Shown piece by piece: positions 56,901 to 64,000 of a DNA stretch of 64,000 nucleotides. Under the pieces are notes generated by a model. That model was not told where the DNA came from. It searched no databases and saw nothing but the letters and a program-made list of their open reading frames with translations. Position 1 is the first letter of the stretch. The number at the start of each line of letters is the position of its first letter. A program made the position numbers and the translations under genes. Source of the DNA: DASUAS01 sp963720765 (GTDB taxonomy: Bacteria > Actinomycetota > Acidimicrobiia > IMCC26256 > DASPTH01). The DNA is taken from the NCBI GenBank assembly GCA_963720765.1, contig CAVRGS010000004.1:1-64000 (forward strand). The letters are read 5' to 3'.

Positions 56901-57640
56901 GCCGTGACTCCCTCTTGGACGGGCGCGGCGGGCCGGGGTACCACCGGGAGATGCTTCAACCAGAGCCGGATCCCCTGCAACCGGATGAGGGCCGTGACCC
57001 GCAGCCCCGCCCCCGGGTGGCGCAGCGCACCGGCGAGGAACGAGGGTCGGCTCGGGTCGGGGCGCCCCTCGAGCGTCGCCCGGAACACCACCTGCTCGTC
57101 GCGCGAGAGCGTGATCGCCACCCGGAGCTCGTCGTCGCGCGAGGCGACGTCGTCAGGATCGGTGAAGGTCATCTCGTAGCGGCCGTCGACGGCGAAGAAC
57201 GGCGACACGTAGAACGCCTTGTCGGCCCCGGCGCGCCCGGTGGCGTCGGGGCGCAGGAGGTAGCAGTGGCGCTCCCCGTAGGTGTTGTGCACCTCGGCGA
57301 TGACGCAGGTGAGTGCACCAGCGCGGTCGTAGCACCAGAACACGCTCAGCGGGTTGAACGCATGGCCCAACGAGCGCGGGGTCGCGAGCATCAGCACTCG
57401 CCCGCCGGCGAGATCGAGGGCCTCGGTGGCGAGGTAGGCCTCGACGTTGGCACGCAGCGTGCCGTTCGGATCGCCGAGGTGATCGCGGGCGTCGAAGCGC
57501 GCCAGTCCGCGCAGCGGGCGCGGGAGCGCCGGGACGTCGTCGAGGTCGACGAGCCAGGTGGCGTGCCGATAGGAGAAGCCGTGCTGCACCCGCTCGGTGC
57601 GGCCGTGTGCAACGCGCGTGCGATCGAGGCGCGGCTTCAC
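56897..57640 (-). CDS. DUF1365 protein
   Basis: Protein of 247 residues, family DUF1365. Landmarks: HGRTERVQHGFSYRHATWLVDLD, HAFNPLSVFWCYD and EVHNTYGERHCYLL. The family almost always accompanies the FAD amine-oxidase-like gene and CFA synthases in operons for modified fatty acids, but its reaction is not known to me. GTG 57640 overlaps the stop of the FAD gene. Confidence 0.85.
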   Translation of the reverse strand: MKPRLDRTRVAHGRTERVQHGFSYRHATWLVDLDDVPALPRPLRGLARFDARDHLGDPNGTLRANVEAYLATEALDLAGGRVLMLATPRSLGHAFNPLSVFWCYDRAGALTCVIAEVHNTYGERHCYLLRPDATGRAGADKAFYVSPFFAVDGRYEMTFTDPDDVASRDDELRVAITLSRDEQVVFRATLEGRPDPSRPSFLAGALRHPGAGLRVTALIRLQGIRLWLKHLPVVPRPAAPVQEGVTA

Positions 57641-58956
57641 CACTCCACCCCCAGCGCGGAGGCGGCACGGACGCCGGAGAGACACCCGTCCTCGTGGAAG
57701 CCCCACCCGTGGTACGCGCCCGCGAACGCCAGCCGGTGGTCACTCAGGCCCGGCAGCGACGCCTGCGCCGCGACCGACGCCGCGGTGTACACCGGGTGCG
57801 TGTAGCGCATGCGCGCCAGCACCTGCGCGTCGTCGACCCGACCACCGGGGTTGAGGGTGACGACGTGGTCGCGTGATTCCTCGAGCCGGTGCAGGCGGTT
57901 CATGTCGTAGCTGACGTGCACCTCGTCGGCGGTCGACTCGCAGTGGTCGAGGAGGTAGTTCCACGACGCACGGGCACGTGGATGCCGAGGCAGCACGCGA
58001 CCGTCGGTGTGCAGCACCGTCTCGTTCACCGACGACGAGAACGCGCCGAGCGTGGCACGCTCCGCGGCGGTCGGTGCGACGAGCAGTCCGAGCGCGTCGT
58101 CGGCGTGGGTGGCGACGACGACTCCGTCGTACGCACGGAGCTCGTCGGCGTCGTCGCGGATCTCGATGCCGGCGGCGGTGCGCGCCACGCTGCGGACCGG
58201 TGTCGACAGCTCGGTGGCGGTGAGCTCCTTGGCGGCGCGCTCCACGTAGCTGCGCGACCCGCCGGCGACGGTGCGCCACGAGGGCGAACCGCTGACGCTC
58301 AGCGCACCGTGGTGGTCGAGGAACGTGAACAGCGAGTGGGCGGGGTAGAGCAAGGCGGTGCGTGGCGCGCAGGACCAGACGCAGGACACGATCGGCACCA
58401 TGAAGTGCCGCCGGAAGTACGGCGAGTAGTCGCCGGCAGCGAGGAAGTCGCCCAACGTGAGAGGACCACCATCGGGAGCGTGCGGCTCGCCGGCGGACGA
58501 GGACGCACCGTCGAGCAACCGACGCGCGGCCCGGTGGAAGCGCTTCACCTCCACCAACATCCGGAGGAAGCGGGGGTTGGCGGCGTTGGCCGCCTGGGCG
58601 AAGATCCCACCGAAGCCCTTGGCGCCCGCGTACTCGAGCCCGCAACCGTCGCAACGCACCGACATGCTCATGTCGGTGGGCTGGGTGTCGACCCCGAGCT
58701 CGTCGAACAGTCGCAGCAGGGTGGGGTACGTGCTCAGGTTGTGCACGATGAACCCGCTGTCGACGGGCACGACGCGCCCGTCGGGAGTCACGACGTCGTG
58801 GGTGTGCGCGTGGCCACCGAGGCGTGGTTCGGCTTCGTAGAGCGTGACGTCGCACTCGCGTTGCAAGACGTACGCGGCGGTGAGTCCGGCAACGCCCGCG
58901 CCGACCACGGCGACGCGACGCCTTCCACCGTCGACGCGGGCGGCGTCGGCGCTCAC
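57637..58956 (-). CDS. FAD-dependent amine-oxidase-like oxidoreductase
   Basis: Flavoprotein of 439 residues (COG2907-like). FAD site VAVVGAGVAGLTAAYVL, then YEAEPRLGGHAHT and a C-terminal FAGAYHGWGFHEDGCLSG. GTG 58956 overlaps the stop of the hydrolase gene and is therefore preferred to the ATG at 58986. Expected to dehydrogenate or oxidise modified acyl chains together with the DUF1365 and CFA-type enzymes (inference from operon conservation). Confidence 0.85.
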   Translation of the reverse strand: MSADAARVDGGRRRVAVVGAGVAGLTAAYVLQRECDVTLYEAEPRLGGHAHTHDVVTPDGRVVPVDSGFIVHNLSTYPTLLRLFDELGVDTQPTDMSMSVRCDGCGLEYAGAKGFGGIFAQAANAANPRFLRMLVEVKRFHRAARRLLDGASSSAGEPHAPDGGPLTLGDFLAAGDYSPYFRRHFMVPIVSCVWSCAPRTALLYPAHSLFTFLDHHGALSVSGSPSWRTVAGGSRSYVERAAKELTATELSTPVRSVARTAAGIEIRDDADELRAYDGVVVATHADDALGLLVAPTAAERATLGAFSSSVNETVLHTDGRVLPRHPRARASWNYLLDHCESTADEVHVSYDMNRLHRLEESRDHVVTLNPGGRVDDAQVLARMRYTHPVYTAASVAAQASLPGLSDHRLAFAGAYHGWGFHEDGCLSGVRAASALGVEW

Positions 58957-59654
58957 CGCGGCTCTGCTCCCGTGACATCGCGACATCCCGCCGCCCGGGC
59001 GAGCTCGAGGGGGCGCTCGAACGGTGCGTCGTCGGCGATCGCGGCAGTGAACGCGGCGGTGAGGCGGTGCCACGTGGAGGCGCGCGACAACATGCCGTGA
59101 CCGCTCCACGGCACGTGCAGGCACGCGGCCCGTCGGGCGATCGGCACGGCGCGGGTCACGAACCGGGCCGAGGCACGCGGGCTGGTCGTGCGGTCGCGGG
59201 TGCCGTGCAGCACCACGAGATCGCGATCGGCGAGCTGGTCGACCGGCTCGGTGCCCGGCAACCACGGCGCCAACGCGACCACGCCCCGCACGGTCGGGTG
59301 GGCGGCCGATCGCAGGGCCGCTCGTCCACCCATCGAATGGCCGACGAGCACGACGGGCACCCCGCCGTAGCGGGTGTCGAGGGCGTCGAGGGCGAAGGCG
59401 ACGTCGGCGAGGGCATCGTCGCCGGTGCCGTTCCAGCCCCGGAGGCGGTAGCGGAGCTGCGCCACCGCGAGGTCGTCGCCGAGCGCCGCGAGGTCGCGGG
59501 CGAACGGGCGCATGCGGCGGACCGCGAGCTGCCCGGGCTCGACCGGGCCGCGGCTGTTGGCCTTGCCTCCGTGGAGCACGAGGACCGCGACCCGCGGCGG
59601 CTCGACACGCGGAGGAAGCTCGAGGTACGGCTCGGGCACGGCCCTGTCACCCAC
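58953..59654 (-). CDS. Alpha/beta-hydrolase
   Basis: Small hydrolase of about 233 residues: LVLHGGKANSRGP at the oxyanion hole, VLVGHSMGGRAALRS as nucleophile elbow, HGTRDRTTSP with the acid and VPWSGHGML with the His. First gene of the lipid operon. Start is uncertain (GTG 59654 or GTG 59639). The gap to the sulfatase (59655-59833) shows nothing clear. Confidence 0.75.
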   Translation of the reverse strand: MGDRAVPEPYLELPPRVEPPRVAVLVLHGGKANSRGPVEPGQLAVRRMRPFARDLAALGDDLAVAQLRYRLRGWNGTGDDALADVAFALDALDTRYGGVPVVLVGHSMGGRAALRSAAHPTVRGVVALAPWLPGTEPVDQLADRDLVVLHGTRDRTTSPRASARFVTRAVPIARRAACLHVPWSGHGMLSRASTWHRLTAAFTAAIADDAPFERPLELARAAGCRDVTGAEPR

Positions 59655-59833
59655 CCTCTCGTGCTGTGTCGACAGAGCCACGTTGCGGCACCTCACCCGC
59701 ACGCCCCCGGGTCAGGTGACCCGGATCTCGGCGCATCGTCCGGCTGTACCCCTGGTGTTCGCCGTGGAACCGCATCCGGATGGGCCACGCGCTCCGATCC
59801 GCACCTTCGGCGGCTAGACAGCGCCGGTGCCCA

Positions 59834-61484
59834 GTGCCGAGTCTCGACGTGCCCGCCGCCGCGACGACGCCAGCCGGCCTCGTGCCGGCCGCACTCGTAC
59901 CGGCCGCCCTGGTGCTGGCCGCCCTGGTGCTGGCCGCGCTGGTGCCGGCACTCGGCCCGCTGCGGAGCCGCACCGACGCCGCGGCCGCGACGCCCCGAGG
60001 TCACGCGAGACGACCGAACATCCTGTTCGTCCTCACCGACGACCTCGACCTCGCCGAGATGCGGTTCCTTCCCCACGTGCAGTCGCTGGTCGCGAGGTCC
60101 GGCACGACCTTCGACCAGTACCTCGTGAGCAACTCGGTGTGCTGCCCGTCGCGCACCACGACCCTGCGCGGCCAGTACTCGCACAACACCGGTGTGTGGT
60201 CCAACGGCGGCGACAACGGCGGGTTCGAGCGCGCCCACGCCGACGGGGTCGAAACCGACACGGTCGCGACCCGCCTCCACGACGCCGGCTACACCACATC
60301 GCTGGTGGGCAAGTACCTCAACGGCTACCCCAACAGCGCGCCGCGCGACGACGTGCCCCCGGGATGGGACGACTGGGCGAGCGCGGTCGACGGCAACGCC
60401 TACTCCGAGTACGACTACGTGCTGAACCAGAACCAGACCTACCACGTGTACCAGCACCGGCCGCGCGACTACGGGACCGACGTGTACGTCGGCCTCACCG
60501 ACCACTTCATCCGCGGCGCGGTCCAGGCGCACCAGCCGTTCTTCGCCTACCTCTCGGTGTACGCGCCCCACCAGCCGGCCACGCCGGCGCCCGAGGACGA
60601 ACAGAAGTTCCGTCATGCCCGCGCGCCGCACACGCCGAGCTTCGACCAAGCCGACGTGAGCCGCTCACCCTCGTACGTGCGGGACCTCCCGCGCTTCAGC
60701 GCGGAGGAGACGACCGCGATCAACGCGGTCTACCGCAAGCGGATCCGCTCCCTCCAGGCCGTCGACCGCGGCGTGGCGCGACTGATGCAGACGCTGCGGG
60801 CGACGAAGCAGCTCTCGAACACCTACGTCGTGTTCGCGTCGGACAACGGGTTCCACCTCGGCCAGCACCGCCTGCCCGCCGGGAAGCGCACGCCCTACGA
60901 GACCGACATCCACGTGCCGCTGCTCGTGCGCGGCCCCGGGGTGCGCGGCGGACGCACACGTCGCCCGGCTCGCAGGCAACACCGATCTCGCGCCGACGTT
61001 CGAGGCGATGGCCGGAGTGCGCGCACCCTCGTTCACCGACGGCCGCTCGCTCCTCCCCGTGCTGCGCGGCGAGCGGCCCGATCGCTGGCGCACCTCCTTC
61101 CTCCTGGAGCACCGGCGGGAGACCGGCTCGACCCGACCGGCGCGCACGCAGACCCCGGGCGCATCGACGCTCGAACCACCCGATCCCGACGAAGCGGGGC
61201 CCGATGGCCAGCCGCGTCACCGCGAGATCCGCGACGCCATGCTCCTCAACCGCGGGGCCGAGATCGCCGACTACGACGGGGTGCGCACCACCCGGTACAC
61301 CTACGTGGAGTACGCCACCGGTGAACGCGAGCTCTACGACCTGCGCCACGATCCCGACGAGGTCCACAACCTCGCCGGCACCCGCTCGACGCTCGAGCAC
61401 CACCTCAGCCGTCAGATCGCCCACCTGCGCAGCTGCCGGGGCCGCGGGTGTCGCCAGGCCGAGGATCGCCCGGTCCCGAATTGA
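59834..61484 (+). CDS. Secreted sulfatase (frameshifted)
   Basis: Arylsulfatase-family hydrolase of about 549 residues. Metal-binding DD in VLTDDLDLAEMRF, and the formylglycine motif CCPSR in SVCCPSRTTTLRGQYSHNTG is intact. VGKYLNGYP and FASDNGFHLGQHRLP are further landmarks. The N terminus has a long Ala/Leu/Val signal or anchor made of 15-base repeats. One base must be removed near 60952 to join VRGG to AHVARLAGNTDLAPTF. The start is uncertain: GTG 59827 would need another one-base correction but adds a basic N-region. Confidence 0.8.
59882..59953 (+). repeat. 15-bp tandem repeats encoding the hydrophobic leader of the sulfatase
   Basis: Four 15-base units starting at 59882, 59897, 59912 and 59927 plus a partial fifth encode Val-Pro/Leu-Ala-Ala-Leu repeats that form the signal or anchor helix. 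In-frame repeat number changes would lengthen or shorten the helix. Confidence 0.8.
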
Positions 61485-61534
61485 CCCTCGCGATGCGAGA
61501 GAATGCGACTGGATGAGCCTCGGAGTCGTGCTGC

Positions 61535-61540
61535 TACCAT
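61535..61540 (+). promoter_or_regulatory. Possible extended -10 of the tRNA operon
   Basis: TGCTACCAT at 61532-61540 fits an extended -10 about 20 bases before tRNA-Glu. No convincing -35 is seen. Confidence 0.35.
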
Positions 61541-61560
61541 GCGCTCCCTCAGGTGAGCGA

Positions 61561-61633
61561 GCCCCCATCGTCTAGTGGCCTAGGACGCCGCCCTTTCAAG
61601 GCGGTAACGGGGATTCGAACTCCCCTGGGGGCA
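61561..61633 (+). tRNA. tRNA-Glu (anticodon TTC)
   Basis: Acceptor stem GCCCCCA (61561-61567) pairs with TGGGGGC (61626-61632). The anticodon stem CCGCC/GGCGG encloses loop CTTTCAA with TTC at 61595-61597. T-arm GGGGATTCGAACTCCCC is standard. No CCA is encoded. Confidence 0.95.
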
Positions 61634-61637
61634 CCGA

Positions 61638-61712
61638 GGTCCTGTGGTGCAGTTTGGAGTGCACGCCGCCCTGTCAAGGCGGAGGCCGCGGGTTCAAATC
61701 CCGTCAGGACCG
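61638..61712 (+). tRNA. tRNA-Asp (anticodon GTC)
   Basis: Acceptor GGTCCTG (61638-61644) pairs with CAGGACC (61705-61711). The anticodon loop CTGTCAA lies between CCGCC and GGCGG, the same stem as in the preceding tRNA. Only four bases separate the two genes. Confidence 0.95.
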
Positions 61713-61747
61713 CGTGAGACCGTCGCCTCGGCGGCGGTTCTCCATGA

Positions 61748-61820
61748 GGCCGGGTAGCTCAGTCGGCAGAGCACGCGCCTGAAAAGCGCGGGGTCACCGG
61801 ATCGACGCCGGTCCCGGCCA
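61748..61820 (+). tRNA. tRNA-Phe (anticodon GAA)
   Basis: Acceptor GGCCGGG (61748-61754) pairs with CCCGGCC (61813-61819). Anticodon loop CTGAAAA between GCGC and GCGC. Last gene of the cluster, directly followed by a terminator. Confidence 0.95.
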
Positions 61821-62466
61821 CACCAAAGCCCCCGGCCCCTGGCCGGGGGCTTCGTCGTGTCGGTCGCGCGTCACCACGCGGCGGAAGGCGATCGTCGAGA
61901 GCGCCACCATCGCCGCCGTCCCCGCGATCGACAGCGGCGTGCGCGCCATCACGTACGTGTCGGTCGGGAGCGCGGTGAGCATCCACACGCCGAGCGCGGC
62001 GTTGGCGAGTCCGTAGCCGCCCCACAGCAGCGAGAGCCGTCGGAAGCAGCGGTGGACCGACGGCCGGGTCGACACCTCGGGAGGCAGCTCGGCGAAGTCG
62101 GCGGCGAAACGACGCACGAGCGGTCGGTCCAGCACCACCGACGCGAGGAACGCGATCGCGAGCGCGACCCCGCCGATGGTCGGTTGCACGAAGTAGAGGA
62201 AGGTGCTGTCGGCCGCGAACGCGATCACCGATCGCAGGAGCAGCGTCGCCAGCGCGAGCACCATCATCCCGGGCACGCGCTTCCCGCGCGCCGATCGCCA
62301 CGACACCGCGGCGAGCGCCCAACCGAGCGGCGCGCCCATCGCGAGCCGCGGGCCGAACCCGTTCGACGTGAGCAGGTACAACGCCGCGGGGACGACCGCG
62401 GCTTCGAGCGCCTGCGGGAGCGCGGCGACGCGCCAGCTGACGCAACGACGGGACCGCGAACGACAT
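61794..62466 (-). CDS. VC0807-family-like membrane protein (frameshifted)
   Basis: Membrane protein of up to 223 residues with about five helices (ALAAVSWRSARGKRVPGMMVLALATLLLR, LYFVQPTIGGVALAIAFLASVVL, LLWGGYGLANAALGVWML and others), similar to VC0807/DUF3159-type proteins. The ATG 62466 frame must lose one base near 62436 to join RQLA to WRVAALPQALEAAVVPAALYLLTSNG. In the present frame the end overlaps the terminator and the 3' part of tRNA-Phe on the other strand, which is unlikely to be real; the true stop may lie near 61855. Function unknown. Confidence 0.6.
61828..61857 (+). terminator. Strong intrinsic terminator after tRNA-Phe
   Basis: A perfect 10-base GC stem, GCCCCCGGCC / GGCCGGGGGC, with loop CCT (61828-61850) follows tRNA-Phe by seven bases; TTCGTCG follows. 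The AAAG before the stem may also act for the opposite strand, though the VC0807-type frame reads through it. Confidence 0.8.
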
Positions 62467-62605
62467 GCCGACGACGGTACGGACGCGTGTGGTCCACTCC
62501 CATCCGGCGTCCCGGTGTCTCCGGTGTGGGGCTCACCCGAACGCGTGCGTCGTGCTCAGGACGCAGTGATCGCGAAGGCGCTCGAGCCGTGAAGCCCGAG
62601 CGCCG

Positions 62606-62815
62606 TCACTCGACCTCGTTGGCCTCGTCGACCTGCTCGAGGAACTTCCGGATCTCGGACGCCTTGAAGCGCCGGTGACCACCGAGGGTGCGGATGGCCG
62701 AGATCTTGCCGGCGCGAGCCCACCGGGTGACCGTCTTGGGGTTCACCCGGAACATGGCGGCGACTTCGGACGGAGTGAGCAGCTGTTCCGGCTCGGGAGC
62801 GGGGTTCTGGGGCAT
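62606..62815 (-). CDS. bldC: BldC-like MerR-family DNA-binding protein
   Basis: Small regulator of 69 residues, a stand-alone MerR-type winged helix-turn-helix: LLTPSEVAAMFRVNPKTVTRWARAGKISAIRTLGGHRRF. This is the BldC pattern known from streptomycete development, though its role here is unknown. ATG 62815 has a GAGG ribosome site. It lies downstream of purM on the same strand, a common actinobacterial order. Confidence 0.9.
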   Translation of the reverse strand: MPQNPAPEPEQLLTPSEVAAMFRVNPKTVTRWARAGKISAIRTLGGHRRFKASEIRKFLEQVDEANEVE

Positions 62816-62926
62816 GGGGTCCTCGCAGTCGTTCGGATCCTCACCGGGGGGCGCCGGGGGATCGGTCCCGAATGCCCAGAGTAGCAGCATCCGTGCACAT
62901 TCGCACCGGACGCAGTGCTCCCGGAA

Positions 62927-63991
62927 TCACTTACGGCTGATACTTACCCGACCGCGGCCTTCTGACACCTCTCCGACGATCCACGCTTCCTGACCAGCGG
63001 CGCGCACTGCGTCGAGGGTAGCGAAGCGGTCCTCAGCGGCGACGAGTGCCACCATCCCGATGCCCAGGTTGAAGACGTGGATCATCTCGTCGTCGGCGAC
63101 GTCGCCCGCGGACTGGATCTCGGCGAAGATCCGGGGTTCGTCCCACTCGCCCCGCCACACGACCGCGTCGGCGTGGGCCGGCAGGATCCGGGCGATGTTG
63201 TCGGGCAGCCCGCCGCCGGTCACGTGGGCGAAGGCGTGCACGTCGACCTTCTCACGGAGCTTCCGCATGGCGGGGGCGTAGATCACGCTGGGCCGGATGA
63301 GCTCGTCGGCGAGGGTGTGGTGCGCGCCCGTCCACGCGGGATCGTCGAGCCGGCGGCCGGCGCGATCGAGGAGCGCGCGGCGGGCGAGTGAGTAGCCGTT
63401 GCAGCGGAGACCGGGACTGGCGAAGCCGACCATCACGTCGCCGGGCTTCACGTTGCTCGGCAGCACGCGTCCGCGCTCGACGACCCCGACGGCGAAGCCG
63501 ACGAGATCGAACTCGCCGGGCTCCATGATGTCGGGGTGCTCGGACATCTCACCGCCGAGCAACGCGCACCCCGCCTGCACGCAGCCGTGCGCGACACCGC
63601 CGACGATGTCGTCGACGATCTCGGGAACGAGCTTGCCGATCGAGATGTAGTCGAGGAAGAACAGCGGTTCCGCGCCCTGCACCGCGATGTCGTCGACCGA
63701 CATCGCGACGAGGTCGATGCCGATCGTGTCGTAGCGACCGGTGAGGCGGGCGATCATCGACTTGGTGCCGACACCGTCGGTCGACGAGACGAGCAGTGGG
63801 TGCTCGAAGCGCTTGGGCTCGAACTCGAACAGCCCACCGAAGCCGCCGATGTCACCGACCACCTCGGGGCGGAACGTCGAGCGCACGTGCGCCTTGATCA
63901 GCTCGACGGCCTTCTCGCCGGCGGCGATGTCGACCCCCGCACCCGCGTAGGTGAGCGGCTGGGAGTCGTCGTGCTCGTCGCTCGGGGTCAT
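62927..63991 (-). CDS. purM: Phosphoribosylformylglycinamidine cyclo-ligase
   Basis: Purine synthesis enzyme (AIR synthetase), 354 residues, complete. TYAGAGVDIAAGEKAVE at the N terminus, the ATP/substrate motif STDGVGTKSMIA, ALLGGEMSEHPD and FAHVTGGGLPDNIARILP are diagnostic. It converts FGAM to AIR with ATP. Its ATG lies nine bases inside the right edge, so upstream purine genes may be outside the window. Confidence 0.97.
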   Translation of the reverse strand: MTPSDEHDDSQPLTYAGAGVDIAAGEKAVELIKAHVRSTFRPEVVGDIGGFGGLFEFEPKRFEHPLLVSSTDGVGTKSMIARLTGRYDTIGIDLVAMSVDDIAVQGAEPLFFLDYISIGKLVPEIVDDIVGGVAHGCVQAGCALLGGEMSEHPDIMEPGEFDLVGFAVGVVERGRVLPSNVKPGDVMVGFASPGLRCNGYSLARRALLDRAGRRLDDPAWTGAHHTLADELIRPSVIYAPAMRKLREKVDVHAFAHVTGGGLPDNIARILPAHADAVVWRGEWDEPRIFAEIQSAGDVADDEMIHVFNLGIGMVALVAAEDRFATLDAVRAAGQEAWIVGEVSEGRGRVSISRK

Positions 63992-64000
63992 CGCGTCGCG

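Overview
The window is very GC-rich, uses many GTG starts, and joins genes by 4-base ATGA/GTGA stop-start overlaps. It carries PafBC-like WYL regulators in tandem, a BldC-type regulator beside purM, and much acyl-CoA, amidohydrolase and luciferase-like chemistry. This suggests a free-living actinobacterium, most likely of the class Acidimicrobiia (inference from gene content and base composition; no 16S gene is present).

Layout. 1-3208: a TM0106-type nuclease-helicase running off the left edge. 3318-11033: a patchwork bounded by two 43-bp direct repeats. It holds two copies of a PemK-like gene (one truncated), two copies of a short 'LMELLP' gene (one broken), a DUF4143 ATPase behind four 23-bp iterons, a flavoprotein, an alpha/beta-hydrolase-cyclase fusion, and a zinc-ribbon/NYN pair. 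11079-15348: a zinc-ribbon membrane protein, PafB/PafC-like regulators, a third LMELLP gene and an ADP-ribosylglycohydrolase. 15444-18336: an enoyl-CoA hydratase coupled to a two-domain class III CoA-transferase. 18393-20063: a secreted thioester-domain protein. 20190-23225: a coupled operon built around a UGSC-family protein (Cys form). 23318-31078: a double-HD LuxR regulator, DUF4242, methyltransferase, SHOCT, PilZ, a UPF0104-type membrane protein, an oxidoreductase and a flippase.

31086-34500 is a tightly coupled redox operon: small membrane protein, b-type ferric-reductase-like protein, NuoF-like flavoprotein, 3Fe-4S ferredoxin, cyclic-nucleotide-binding protein. 34678-41446 holds hotdog thioesterases, a luciferase-like oxidoreductase, a two-domain VOC protein, a secreted lipase and RNase D. 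41469-45134 is a SNF2 helicase with a small partner resembling the tail of SWIM-zinc-finger proteins. 45302-53493 holds amidohydrolases, two N-acyl-D-amino-acid deacylase paralogues, apt, a ZIP transporter and a TetR/CNB divergent pair. 53552-59654 is a six-gene coupled lipid-modification operon (hydrolase, FAD oxidase, DUF1365, two cyclopropane-synthase-like enzymes, DUF1295). The right end carries a sulfatase, tRNA-Glu, tRNA-Asp, tRNA-Phe, a strong terminator, a VC0807-type membrane protein, bldC and purM.

At least 21 frame breaks occur in otherwise well-conserved genes. In 19 of them the frame is restored by removing one base. This one-sided pattern looks like systematic one-base insertions in the assembly rather than gene decay, so most 'broken' genes here are annotated as single genes with a frameshift. 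No CRISPR array, rRNA or intact transposase was seen. No stretch over about 300 bases lacks a gene.
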